The notes: generated from the sequence alone by a model not told the origin. DNA of 64,000 nt from Cercophora sp. LCS_1 (GCA_036250225.1 JAPZLL010000021.1:496001-560000); one strand, 5' to 3'. Shown: positions 12,141-23,166, numbered from the stretch's first letter. Program-made: numbers and translations.

Positions 12141-12482
12141 GTAGAATGTGCTAGAACTCGAACGTCATTCCGCAATTCTGCAACAGGGAGGAGTATGCGT
12201 TGGTTATCTAAGTATAGACCATAAGTAGGCGCATGGGCATTGTGTTGCGAGACTAGACGATATGTAGATGAGGATATGAGGGCGCGAGAGATGGCCTTTG
12301 GGTTTGTGGTCATCGAAATCATGGTCGTCAGGCAAGATAGGTACTAGAGATAAATTATCATTGTGCAGGCATTATATATATTGCCAAACCCATCATCTAT
12401 TATTTTCCCTCATTAAAATCCAACTGAAAACCAAATCCCAAAACTCCACGCAATGCCATCATTACATCTTATCACCGATCCA
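12141..12482. other. Spacer between convergent genes
   Basis: Convergent 3' region of NLR 1 and the peroxidase gene; AT-rich from about 12340 to 12450, consistent with polyadenylation signals. No gene is seen. Confidence 0.5.
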
Positions 12483-13415
12483 TTACCGCCTAACAGGCAA
12501 AATCCCCGAGCAATCAACCAGCTCGCCGACATTCTTAACCCCCAGCAACGTCATCCGAAACGCCGCATCAGCATAATGCCCACCCCACGCCCTCTGTCCG
12601 TCCCTGGCCGCAAACTGCTGCCACTTGCCGGCGGTCGCCGCATCCGTCGCAAGCGACACATCGCTGGGAAACCGCACAATTCCCCTCGGTGCACTCTGCG
12701 CCGCCGTCTCCGCATAATACTTGTTGTCCCACTCCCCCGGCGTGCTATCCTGCGGCGCACCCGCCTTCTCCGGCTCGACATTGAACTGTCTGCTGACGGT
12801 ATGCGCACCCGTCAACGCAACGAGGTCATCAGCGCTGAAGGTCTTGGCGGCAAACAGCCCGATCAGCGTCGGAGCGTCCTGCTTCGGTGTAGGCAGGAGA
12901 CCAGGCGGCGGGAGCTCAGCGGAGTCTTTCCGGCCGACGAGCGTCTTGATGTGTGGGCCCTGCGGGCAGACGGCCACGGCGACGTTGGCGCCGACTTGAA
13001 TCAGATCCGCCATGGAGATGCCGTACTGCTTGTATGCGTCGAACCAGGCGCGGGTTTGGCCCGCGATGGCTTCGAGGCCGCGGTTTTCGAAGCGAGGGAG
13101 CTCTTCGGGGTTGAGGAGGATGGAGCCGTCTGCGCCGCCGTAGGGGAGGGAGCTGTTCCATGCTGCTGCGTCGTGGAAGCCGAGACGGATGGCGCCGCGG
13201 GCGAGGGACGAGCACCGGGGCCCGTCGGAGAAGGCAACGATCATTTCATTGGTGATGTGGCCCCAGATGCAGCATGTGTCTGCTTTGCAGGCGTCGGAGC
13301 CCGGTGCACCGGGCGGGTTGTAGGCGGATTTGGGGTGGGCGTTGCGGGGTTGGACGTTGGGGAGGGCGGAGGTGGATGCCGCTAGGGCGAGGGGCAGGAG
13401 CGTTTGGAGATGCAT
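12483..13415 (-). CDS. Secreted class II fungal heme peroxidase
   Basis: Intronless frame of 310 aa beginning at the Met followed by a classic signal peptide (HLQTLLPLALAASTSA); the longer upstream frame is low-complexity FPFPFP and was discarded. Catalytic features of plant-type class II peroxidases are intact: distal Arg77 and His81 in RLGFHDAAAW, the calcium-site segment YGGADGSI, and proximal His205 in LVALTGAHTVSRQF. Several cysteines (CKADTCC, CSS, VAVC, DCSG) fit the disulfide framework. The enzyme should use hydrogen peroxide to oxidise phenolic or other substrates outside the cell. An exposed Trp or Mn site needed for true ligninolytic types cannot be assigned by eye, so a generic class II (AA2) assignment is safest. 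Confidence 0.88.
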   Translation of the reverse strand: MHLQTLLPLALAASTSALPNVQPRNAHPKSAYNPPGAPGSDACKADTCCIWGHITNEMIVAFSDGPRCSSLARGAIRLGFHDAAAWNSSLPYGGADGSILLNPEELPRFENRGLEAIAGQTRAWFDAYKQYGISMADLIQVGANVAVAVCPQGPHIKTLVGRKDSAELPPPGLLPTPKQDAPTLIGLFAAKTFSADDLVALTGAHTVSRQFNVEPEKAGAPQDSTPGEWDNKYYAETAAQSAPRGIVRFPSDVSLATDAATAGKWQQFAARDGQRAWGGHYADAAFRMTLLGVKNVGELVDCSGILPVRR

Positions 13416-13439
13416 TACTGGTGGATTTTTTGGCTGATT

Positions 13440-13478
13440 AAGCTGAGGAAAAAAGGGAAAAGGAAAAGGAAAAGGAAA
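13440..13478. repeat. Purine-rich (GGAAAA)n leader tract
   Basis: Short tandem GGAAAA units on the plus strand, that is a CT-rich tract in the 5' leader of the peroxidase gene on the minus strand. Confidence 0.8.
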
Positions 13479-15097
13479 TCGCCACACTGAGAACACTGGA
13501 TGGTTTTGTTTGTTGGATAGGGCTGGAATGGGGAATCAGACTCTGTTGGTGCGTCAGTGTTGTCATCTTATAACTGCTGCTGTTGGAACCGGGGAGTAAA
13601 CATCGCCAAGCCACGCTGCTCACCGACAGGCTTCAGCCGACTCGAGATCCGCGCCCGGGGCCTGGTCGGGTTGGGCTGTGTTGGCGTTAGCGCTGAGGGA
13701 TGGGCCCCGGACGCTGCGCTGGGAGTGGCTGCGGGCGCCCGGTCGGTCTCGGAGGATGGGCGAGGCTGGCAGCTTCCGGTTGGGCGGTGCGCTGGCGAGG
13801 TCTTGCACCGCGCTGCAGGGCCCCGGATCCGCCAGCCAATGCGGAGCGTGCCAAAGCGATCCCCGGTGTGCCGTTGGTCGGCGCGCCCACCCTCTCAGCC
13901 CTAGCGCTGTCAGCACGGTCGGCGGACGCCCGGTGCGCAAGGGCTTGGCGCTGCTCTGGATCCAAGCCACGGGTGCCAGCAGACATCGGACGACGGCTGT
14001 TTTGCTGCCAGAAGGAGCAGGAAGTAAATGTTCATCTCAACTTGCTACGTGAGCTACGGGTGCGAGCTGCGAGGCATCCAACTGCGCGACGCAAAGTGTT
14101 TTGCTGGAGGATTATGCGGCCTGGTCTTTGACGTGTGCTGAGATCAGCAGTGCCGTCTCAGCGCGGTGTCTCTCTCGGTCCTGGGCGTTGTGATTCATCA
14201 CCACGCGAGATGAGTGACATACGGAAATCTTGGGATGTTCTTCCAGCTTTCTTCGCTCCGTGTCACATCAGTTCCCCTTGCACATAACAATTCCATCTCT
14301 GTTGTTAATTTATTTTTAATTTACTTTCCGCGCGGGGCCGCAACCGCCACTCTGGTAGCGATCAGTGGTGGGTGAGCTGTCAGAAGCTTAAATCCTGCGG
14401 TGTTGTGGCGCGTGTCCGGAGTTGCAGGAGCCACTCAGGCCCCCGCAAAACATGGAGGCGCAGCAATTGGGTTGCAAGGCCATTGGAACAAAAACTGTTT
14501 CGTCGCTTGTGACCCCAATCGTCGCGACATGTCCAGAAACTCGGACCTGATCGACACTTGGCATGCCTGGTCGGATCAGCGACTGCTCGGATCGTCCAGA
14601 GTCGACATTGTGACTTGTCGAAACAAAAGTTGTCAGGGAGATTTTGTTTCACAACCTCCCTTACCCTGGTAAGTCTCCTGTCCAACGGCGGCCGCATGGC
14701 GTCTTACTGCGTCTCTCACGAGAATCCCACCGCTCCTGGGGACCGTCGCACCAGCAAATAGCTTGACTGGCTGCGTGCTGCACGCGCCGCCCAACTCGCC
14801 GTGCCACAGCGTGGACCTAACGGTCATGTGCAGAGTGGAGAAAGTGTGGTGGCGCCAAAACGGAGGGCGGTGGCCATTTTCCTCGGATCGGACGATAAGT
14901 TGCCACATTTTGCTGACTGTCAGGAAGAAGTGCGAAGGATTCTGGTCAATGATCTTTCATCTCGTTGTTATGGATTATGTGCTGGCAAATTGGTCTTTTG
15001 TTACTTGACTAAATCCGGCGGTCTCGTTTTCGCAACCGAGCAGAGCTGAAGCTAGAGGGGAAAAAAAAAGGAGTGTCAACCCCATTCTGCTGCGACC
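13479..15097. other. Intergenic region with a GC-rich island
   Basis: About 1.6 kb without a supportable gene. From about 13620 to 13990 the sequence is markedly GC-rich and open in several frames on both strands, a composition effect rather than evidence of coding. 14290-14320 is AT-rich. A short A tract lies at 15061-15069. Confidence 0.45.
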
Positions 15098-17405
15098 CTA
15101 TAGTCTGAAAGCGAGCCTGTTCTCTCCCGGCGCATGATAGTCGGGAACCTTCATGTCGAGCGCAGCGCCAGAGTATCCCAAATCCTCGGCGACAAGCATC
15201 GCTGCCTTCTCACCGATGAGCAGGGCAGTCGAGTAGGTGTTGCAGCCGACGTTGTCGGGGCAGATGCTGAGATCAGCAACCTTGAGACCCTTGACGCCGT
15301 GAACGTTGAGGCGCTCGTCCAGAACACCGTGCTTGACGATGCTGTTGCCCTCCTTGGGGGCCATGGAGCATGTCTGTCACCGTCAGCATGACCCATCAGG
15401 TTGAAGTGGAGAGGGAGCTTACACCCAAACTGTGCCAAGTGCTCTCAACATGGCGCTTCACCCACTCCTCAATGGCCTTGATGTCCTCAGTGCCGTACTT
15501 GAGCTCCTTTCTCTTGGCCTTTTGGTTGCTCGTGACAATGCCCTTCTTGGGCTTCTCATCCGCCTCGGGGACTGGAACCGTCCAGCTGCCGTGTTGGATG
15601 CCGGCCGTGATGTTTCCGGGCTTGGCGTCTGCGAAGGTTAGTCACCTGCCAAGAAGAACCGAGTACACCGACTCACACTTGTTTGTATCCTCCAAGTCCA
15701 TATCATACGCCCTGGCCTCGCTGTTGAACGAAAAGAACGGATGCATGTTCTGCACCTCGCCGGCATACGCATCCATCCTCCGCGCCGTCTCCCTGCTCTT
15801 GATGTAGCCCCAGACCATCGGCACCATGTCCCTTTCATCGTTCATGAAGCCGGCGTCGAAGTCGGGAACCGCATACGGATCAGGGCTGGTGATATGTGTC
15901 GAGCCTCTCGAGAAGGGGTACTCCAGGAAATGGAACATGGTGAAGAAGCTGCAACAGTCAGCGAATTGCTCCACCCCTCAACTCTACCAAACACAGGCAT
16001 CAACCGGAAAGGAGAGACGTACTTCCCAGGCGGCATCAACATATGATCCCCAAACCATCCGGCAATCACGCTATAATGCATGACAGGCTTGTCCGGCTTC
16101 TCCTTGAAGTAACTCTCCCACCCCTTCTGAAAGTGCGGAGTTGGCCACTGCTGAAACTCCTTGAGCTCCTCCTCAGTCGGACGAATCTTGACACCGGCCT
16201 CAATGCCATTCGTAGCCAACGGCCCCGTCCCCTTGAGATTCCACTCCTCAAACACACGCTTCTGCACCTCGGGCTCACCCCGCGCAAAGTCATCAAAGGA
16301 ATCGGTCCCGGGCTTGGCGCGATACACGGAAAACGTGAGGTAGTGGTCCTGAAAGTTGAGACCCACACCGGGGAGATCGACGATGGGCTCGACACCTGCG
16401 GCGCGGAGCTTGGCCGGGTCGCCAATCCCGGAGCGTTGGAGGATGAGGGGCGATGAGAGGGTACCGCCTGATACGACGATTTGCTTGCGGGCGCGGAAGA
16501 TGCGGGTGCCGGTGTTGCTGCCCATGGGCTTGGTAGGCACGGTTTGGACGGCGACCGCCCGGCCGTTTTCGATGATGACCTTGTCGACCTTGGTGTTGCA
16601 GGCTAGGTAGAGGTTGGAGTGCACGGCGCGCGTGGAGTGGATGTAGGCGTGGGCGCTGTCGGAGCGGCGGCCGGTCTAGGAGTGTTAGAAGGGTGGTGGA
16701 ACGAGGGGGGATGGCTTACATCGCGGTTGATCCACTTCAGCCAATGCTCGGCACCATGGCCGGTAGTGAGGTCCTGGAGGTCATCAACAACAGGGATGCC
16801 TTGAGACTCAGCGGCGCGAAGGAAGTCATCCTTGATGGGATAGGTGCTGATGCTGTTAGTCGTTGGCCAACACGAAAGCGAGATGACATACTAGTTGCCA
16901 AAGGAGACCTTGATGGGACCTTCAAAACCATGGGTGTCCCTGTTGTGGCACGCACGCTGGTAGGTCTCGTGCTTCTTCATCAGGGGAAGGAGTTCCTTGG
17001 TTGTCCAGCCCTTGGCTTGAAAGTCGTCATAGTCCGAGGCAGAGGCGCGCGTGTACATCTGTCCCAGTTAGCAACAGGTACCACTAGGGAACAAAGAAAA
17101 CACACCATAAAGTTGATGGATGATCCACCTCCCAGAATGTGGGCAGCCGGGACAATGGCGCCCCGACCAGCGAGCCACTCAGACGGACGCGACTCGTAGA
17201 ACGAAGCCGTCTTGGAGTCCAACTTCATGTTCCGAGGGAAGATGCCCGGGCGGAACACCCATGGGTTGTTGAGATTGCTCTCACCAGCCTCGATGAGCAG
17301 AACCTTGAGGTTGTGATCGAGATTGGCCAAGCGGCCAGCCACGACACAACCACATGATCCTCCACCGCAGACAATGATGTCGAACTCCTCCGGAAGAGGA
17401 GACAT
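15098..17405 (-). CDS. AOX1: Alcohol (methanol) oxidase, GMC family
   Basis: Seven exons (17405-17106, 17058-16892, 16846-16720, 16675-16023, 15948-15677, 15628-15423, 15373-15098) splice in phase to 666 aa, the usual length of alcohol oxidases. The N-terminus is a GMC FAD-binding motif (DIIVCGGGSCGCVVAGRL). ILGGGSSINFMMYTRAS, GIGDPAKLRAAGVEPIVDLPG, MPPG/FFTMFHFLEYPFSRGST and STWHSLGTCSMAP, with the terminal CPDNVGCNTYSTALLIGEKAA, closely follow the methylotrophic-yeast/filamentous AOX family. The enzyme oxidises short primary alcohols to aldehyde plus hydrogen peroxide in peroxisomes. The C-terminus ends FRL, only partly matching PTS1. In plant-pathogenic fungi homologs are linked to methanol released from pectin; that role here is inference. 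Confidence 0.93.
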
Positions 17406-17511
17406 GTTGAATGCCGAACGATGATTGTCTCCAAAGCCAAACACGAGTCGGGTCGCAAAGACCGTGAGTGTGTCGAACAAAGCTCCTCCATCCCAGAGCG
17501 GCGATGACCTC

Positions 17512-17520
17512 ACTTATACC
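17512..17520 (-). promoter_or_regulatory. TATA-like element of the alcohol oxidase gene
   Basis: On the minus strand a GGGTATAAGTG sequence lies about 110 bp before the alcohol oxidase ATG, a suitable place for a TATA box in a strongly inducible fungal gene. Confidence 0.45.
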
Positions 17521-19505
17521 CATCCGACAAATGACACAACCATGACACAACTTGCCGAACCAAGTCCGCCACAGGCGTCAACCCCTCAAAGCAAAACCCT
17601 CTTTACCCCTCATGATCCAAACACCCATCTGACGGGCTGCAGATGAAGCGACCAATGTCTCATCGTCGTCAACCGCCAACCACAAAACCGTCGTCTCGGC
17701 CTCAGCTCCTGGCGATGCACGCTTGGGAACCCCTCTCGATTCCAACCTCTCAGCATCAACCGTTTCCAACGGCAACTCGGCGACAGAACTCAACGGCAAT
17801 GCATGTCCAAGAACCCATCCGAGGGTATGATTGGAGCCCGCCTTTTGCTCCAACAAACTCCAACTCAGTGCTGATCCCTGAACTCTCGGACTCTTTTGCC
17901 CCTTTTCATCCGAAATCAAAAGATTCCCCAAGGGACACACAACATAAAGCAAATCAAATCTCAACGGCCGGGTCAATCGGCGAGCGTGCATCGCATGCAG
18001 AGACATCTCGATCGAGCACGAATATCGCACATCCCGGCGGTTTTAGTGTCTTCCGTCAAAACATCCCCGCTCACCGGTGCGTTCTCGACAACGCATCCAA
18101 TCCCACACCGGTCATCTTTACCCGAACGAACCCCCAACCGCTGCGCGACGACCGGTGGATCCAACACTGCCTCCCCCCAAGCTTGTAATCCCCAGAAATC
18201 CCAAGCCTCCAAAGACGTACCCCAGACTCCGCTGATCCTTCGTTCCCACAATGGATATCCGCCAACCACGCAGAGCCGCAGCCGCTAGTTGACGCTGACG
18301 ACGCTCCCCAGACCAGCACACCATCCGGGAACCATTCCCATCCACACCCGGGACGACAACCCGCGAGCTAGTGATGCAGGCCGAATGCGATCGATCACGC
18401 CACGTCATCTTTGTTGGGCTTGCGATTGGACGGACAAATGAGGGAGGGCGATTGGGGTCATATCGAGACAGGGGGCGGGAGGAGATTTTGGTCGTCGCAC
18501 AGCATGCGGGGAGGCGGTAATAGGCGGCTTTGTCTCGACGGAATGTGGTCGGCGATGCAGGTGGTCAAGGCAGCTCTGGAGGCTGTGTTGGAAGGAACGG
18601 TGGAGAAAGAGGTCACAGGTTGAATATGCCGAGATGTTGGTCTTGAAGGTTGTGATATGGCCGGGTTATATCCAGGGCCAAGATGTCTTGGCTGAGGGGA
18701 GTCGGCGATTTGTATCCGTGATCATGGCAATCCTGGAATGCCTCTGGAGAGAACATTGGGATGTCGTGGGTTGGCTGAGGGTCGGGGTCCCTGGAATGGT
18801 GCTGAGTTGCCAATTGGGTTTCGCGGGCGTCATGTTGTGCTGCCGCTGCCGTGAGTGTTCCGTAACCATCGAATCTGTCGACAAAGCAATCCCTGTTGTT
18901 TTACCCTGAGGTTGCCCTCACCAGCCCCGGTCACCCGCACCACCCCCAGCCACCTTGCTCAGGCGTTGCTCAGGCACTGCTCAGGATTTGATCGGGGTAT
19001 AATTAGAGAAACTGTCAAACATGGTTTAGGCGAGTAGGTAGTGCTCCGCAGTTCAAATGGCAACTTTTCGCGAGGTCCCAGTTTTGGGAGGTGACCTAGA
19101 ACTAGGAACCCCCCCCCCCCCCAACCTAACCTAACTCCTTTTCGCTCCTCTTCCCTCCAACCCCCCAAAGCCACACAAAACCCAGCTCACATACCCATTA
19201 GGTCTCCATTCCCATTTCCCTCATTTACAAAAATAGGTAAATCTCACCCTCAAGCTAAAACACTCCCCAAACGAGTTGCTTCGTTTTTATTCTTGTCAAA
19301 CATAGCCCTCCTATCTTAACCACCCAGTAGCAGTCGGCTTGTTCACTGGTACTGTGACGCGAGCAAGCATTGGCTGCGATCGACTCGATCAAACCTTTGA
19401 CTGACGATTTCACTGATAACTCTATTGATCTAACTGTCAGAGCACCTACTGACTTTACGTGGTGCATCCGTCTCTATCCGTCTCCATCCTACTCCCCCCA
19501 AGTAT
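17521..19505. other. Intergenic region
   Basis: Two kilobases without a supportable gene. Long-ish open frames at 17640-18290 are proline/serine/glutamine-rich with no domain. Three near-perfect GCTCAGG units lie at 18956-18987. A poly-C tract (about 17 C) lies at 19109-19126. Confidence 0.4.
19109..19126. repeat. Poly-C tract
   Basis: Uninterrupted run of about 17 C residues, the second long homopolymer G/C tract in the window (compare 1863-1880). Confidence 0.85.
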
Positions 19506-20291
19506 CTACTCCTCTATGCGGTCCCTCCACCAGCCGCGGATCACGGCATCCAGATCGTCGTTGTCGCGAAACACGCCGGGAATGACGGTCGGAAACGCAA
19601 AGACGCCGACGCGGGCGACGGGCATGTTGAGCATCTGCACCATGGCGAGCGCGGGGTTGCGGTGACGAGGTGTGCGAGGGGCTCGTTGACTGTTGGACGC
19701 TGTTGATTGTTGACCATTGCATGTGCTGACTGGATGACTGTTGAACATTGGATGTTGATTGCCGGCTGTGCTTCTGCGGGAGGGTGAAGAGGGAGGAGCA
19801 ACAGGCTGTGTCTCATCGGTAATTAGGTGAGGGATATTGGGATATGGGACGGACATGTGGACACTCACCTCGGAACCCGATGAACCCGTTGGCCTTTTTC
19901 TTGGGGCGGACGGCGTCGGGATTGTCGCCGAGGTCGGGGGCGATTGACTACGCGACAAAGGGTGTCGCCATGGGCGTGGGCGCCAACAGCAGCGACAGTG
20001 TTGCCGTCCGGGCGATGGACAGTGTTTCGATGGACATGGCCGCCTGTTGTGCCGCCGCGTGTTCCACCGCCATGCGATCCGCCCACGTGTTATCCGCCCA
20101 CACCCTGTCCGTCGCCGTCTTCCACCGCAGCGTCGCCAAGTGTTGCGGTGGAGAGTGTTGCCGCGATGGCTGTTGAGATTGTCGAGCGCGTGCTGCAGGC
20201 TGTCGGCAAGGGCGCGGTGCTCACTGCTGCCAATGCTGTCAAGGCGATCGACAGTGAGGTCGCTGTTGCTGCGCAGAGTCGTCCCGGTCAC
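19506..20291 (-). pseudogene. MAT1-1-1-like alpha-box gene, decayed
   Basis: On the minus strand, 19908-19869 encodes RPKKKANGFIGFR, the diagnostic opening of the MAT alpha1 alpha-box. A GTGAGT donor at 19868 and a CACAG acceptor at 19806 define a 63-nt intron. The next exon reads ACCSSLFTLPQK in phase and then places Gln, His, Trp and Ser-Val at the spacing seen in alpha-boxes. Where functional proteins usually have a Tyr-Tyr pair it has Cys-Cys. Eighteen codons before RPKKK the same frame meets a TAG, and the downstream frame shifts to end with GVFRDNDDLDAVIRGWWRDRIEE-type sequence at 19506. The gene appears broken, and no APN2/SLA2 neighbours, the usual MAT-locus flanks, are present. Alternatives are a diverged alpha-box transcription factor with unrecognised introns. 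Confidence 0.45.
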
Positions 20292-21690
20292 GAGAGTTGT
20301 CCCTGCTTTGTCGGGGTTGACGGTGTTGGTGATGTTGTAATTGTCGGGTAGCTAAGTGCAATGATGCTGCAAACAGGCAGCGACTGAAAAGGCCAGTCGG
20401 AGTTGGTCGACCCTGTTGATCTGTCGCGTCATTCGGTCGCGTCGTCGGGCAGTCGATTGTCCATCTCCATCGGTCCGAGCCAGAAACCTGCGCGGCCTTC
20501 CATGAGCTTTTGCCACCTCCCAGCGACCAAGACTCCCTCAAAAATCCAAGCAAAAGATCAGCGACTGGAAATTTAGCTGTGGAAGCGACCAGAGCCAAGC
20601 GGCCGGGGCGATCGGGGGAATTGAGGAAGCCATCTAAGTCTAGCCATCAGGAACGCGACCGTATCCGTGTAATTAAAGCAAAGTTCACTTGCGTAAAGCC
20701 CCGTCGTTTGGCAGATTGATCGTTCAACAGTAATGGAACATGGTTCGGTTGGAGCGTGAAGCAATTAGCGAGAAGGCACTGTCAATTTTTGGGGGGCTAT
20801 CAACTTTTTTGGGAGCGGGCAGAGGTCGGGGCGCATTTTACTCTGTTTATCTTTTTTTTTTTTTAGGAAGCGAAGTCTGACCTCTGTTAATTCTCTTTGC
20901 TTCTCTCGCATCTCTCCGTTCCCCTGCTCATTTCTCCTCTCTCCTGCCCTCCCCCTTGTTTCCATTGCTCCGATCGTTTGGTTCCGACCATTTCTCCGAT
21001 CGCCACCGTCTTCATAGCTCGATCGCTTCATCTCGATTTCCTTATATTATATTGCGTTCTCAATCGCTGCCGTTTGGAGTCAAAGACACAGACAATTCCT
21101 CCGGTCGCTTCTACAGTCTTTGTTTTGATTGCCCGATTGCTTTCGGTTGCGTTCCCGATTACTTCCGCAGTCGCTTTGTTTCGGTTGCTTGACAGACAAT
21201 TTCCTCGATCGCTTCCACGGCCGCTTGACCCATCGCCGTCGTCTTGGCTTGACCCGTCTCGTTTCGATTGCTTGACTCAAATCGCTGCCGTTAGGAATCA
21301 AAGACACAGACATTTCCTCCAACGTTTAGAGTCAAACGGTCGCATCTTCCAAGCAAATCGAACACGCTCATGTCCGTCAAGCAACTCGGACACTTTCGTC
21401 CATGTTGAGCAACTCGCCCGACTCCTCGCATCTCGATCCCGCCGGTGGTTGGAGCCGTTTGACGCCAGCATGGAGTCACCACGCCGTTTTCCCCGACATT
21501 CGCGGCACGCGGTTCCCGGCTGGAGCACTGTGTCTCAGAATGCTTTTATACAAACGGATTTCTTTCATCCGCCCAACAACACTGTCTTTCACGCACCGGG
21601 TGCGGCCCTTGTTCATCAGCCCGCACCGATGACGATGCCTATGGCTGGTGCGTTATCATAAATGACAACTCTCTCTCTGTCCTCTGTCTC
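20292..21690. other. Repeat-rich spacer
   Basis: A 255-codon plus-strand frame (20897-21661) covers most of this stretch but is leucine/serine/arginine-rich with no domain, and contains internal repeats. A T run occurs at 20851-20864. I treat it as non-coding or as the eroded 5' part of the following repeat-protein gene. Confidence 0.35.
21061..21320. repeat. Direct repeat pair (about 42 bp)
   Basis: 21061-21102 and 21279-21320 are near-identical (about four mismatches), both containing AATCGCTGCCGTT and CAAAGACACAGACA. A weaker third partial copy starts near 21191 (GACAGACAATTTCCTC). Between them the motif TCGCTTC/GATTGCTT recurs. Confidence 0.8.
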
Positions 21691-21737
21691 TTGCCCCCAT
21701 CTTCGCCTTCCTGCCCCTGTCTAGTCTTCATCATCCC

Positions 21738-21870
21738 GCCCTTAGGGGCATCCTCCCATCTCTCAGCACCCCATCATGCTGCCGTCTTTAGGAACATCCT
21801 CCCCCTTCTCTCAGCAGCCGATCATAGCGCCCTCCTCAGCAACATTCTCCCCTCTCCTTTCTCGTTCTCC
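21738..21870. repeat. Tandem repeat of about 46 bp
   Basis: Two adjacent diverged units (about 21740-21786 and 21787-21835), each with TTAGG, CATCCTCCC, CTCTCAGCA and CGATCAT-like blocks, followed by a partial third unit. It overlaps the proposed start of the next gene. Confidence 0.7.
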
Positions 21871-22752
21871 TTGTTCCGTTCGGTCGGTTTCTCCCTCTTC
21901 TGTGGCCGGTCGTGCCTCAGACGATCCAGCGGAACGGTTTGGTCTTGCTGGCCTCACCGTCCTCCCCATCCCCAACATCGAAGACATTGCCACCATCTAC
22001 GTACACGCCGAAGAACGCCGCGCCCAGCTGCTCCAAGGCACGTCGACCCAAAACACGCTTATCTACTACAACGCCACCACAGCGCACCTTGACGCCCTCG
22101 ACGAAAACTACCCTGGCCGCATCACCTTTTTCGGGGACGAGGTTGGCCTTTTGTTTTTCAGGATAAGGCTGCCCATCCACGAGATCGCTCATCTTCACCT
22201 ATTTATGACGGTCAGCCATCTCCTTCTCCAGATGGGTTTAGGCGGTCAATTTGTCGCTACTGGTGCAACAACCTTTAAGGGCCCTGGCACCAAGAAAAAG
22301 CAAGGGGATAGTGGCATCCGGCCTGATCCACCTCGCTGGGCCGGTAATCAGTTCCCTACTGTGGTTATCGAGGCAGGAAATTCGGAGTCGCTCCCACAGC
22401 TCTATAAGGACAGAGATGTGTGGTTTGATGCATCGCATCGCCTCCTGGTCCACACGGTGATGTCAAGATGGTACTTCTCATCAAGGTGTGCAAGAGGAGC
22501 AAGCGCATTGTGATAGAACAGTGGCATCGTTTCTACCAATCCCCTACTGCCAAGGTTGAGATCAAACCGCACCCGCAGAAGCCCTTCTTACACGACAGCA
22601 GCTGTTGGCTTGTTGAGGGGGCCCCAATGGTCATTGCATTCCGGGAGGTATTCTTACGGCCGGCACAAGGGACCGAGACAGACATTGTGCTCACCAAGGA
22701 CTTTTTTGCCGAGCTGGCAATGCTTTGCTGGAAGAGCAACGTAACTGTCTGA
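21776..22752 (+). pseudogene. Restriction-endonuclease-fold-like repeat protein, frameshifted
   Basis: Two overlapping frames form one protein: 21776-22440 and 22441-22752. The first ends in FPTVVIEAGNSESLPQLYKDRDVWFDAS and the second resumes in another frame with GDVKMVLLIKVCKRSKRIVIEQW. Multi-copy fungal proteins with this word order (TLVVEAG..ESLPxLRxD..WW....GDVKIVLLISI) are known to me as uncharacterised, Uma2/PD-(D/E)XK-like. The break is explained by a 5-bp tandem duplication (CATCG CATCG at 22431-22440); in the unduplicated frame codons would read DASPPGPHGDV. No membrane or signal segment is seen. The nuclease-like assignment is inference from the D..E-x-G pattern. Confidence 0.55.
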
Positions 22753-22934
22753 TTTTGTATTGTAACCTTTCTACTCTTAGATCTCTGAATTTCTTCTCTT
22801 CCTTTCCTTTCCTTCACTTCTCCTCTTCCTCGTCTTTCTTAACTGCTTACTGCCATTAGGTTGTCCAGGGGGCACCTCTAGTCATTTCATTTTATTAGGT
22901 GTCGCCGTCGAACGACCTGCCGGTACATCCCACC

Positions 22935-23166
22935 CTATCTCTCCTGCTGAGCGAGCGGGCCGAGTGGAACAGCGACCCCTGGCGCTCCTCCAGGGGCGCG
23001 GAGATCTCGGTCAAGTACGTTGCCAATCTTGCTGCAAATAGCTCCGCCCATGGCATCCAAGGAGCCCTCGCAGACACCGTCGGCCAAATCAGCGGGAACG
23101 ATGACATAAGCCAAGAGCCGGCGTTGAGCGCAAGCTCACGGCTGCGAGAACGGCGGTGAGGCGCAT
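22935..23166 (-). pseudogene. Candidate small secreted protein, frame-broken
   Basis: On the minus strand an ATG at 23166 starts a signal-like MRLTAVLAAVSL, then in another frame AYVIVPADLADGVCEGSLDAMGGAICSKIGN continues to a TAG at 22935. The shift may be a 1-nt frameshift or an unrecognised intron (GTGAGC donor after codon 9). I recognise no family; the composition suggests a secreted protein. Confidence 0.3.

Noticed and set aside
12453..13385. 310-codon plus-strand frame opposite the peroxidase gene
   Set aside because: Arg/Ala/Gly-rich antisense shadow; the minus strand carries all peroxidase motifs.
17643..18290. 181- and 130-codon plus-strand frames
   Set aside because: Pro/Ser/Gln-rich, no domain, no splice-supported extension; likely chance.
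20897..21661. 254-codon plus-strand frame
   Set aside because: Repeat-derived, low-complexity composition, no recognisable domain; listed only as spacer.
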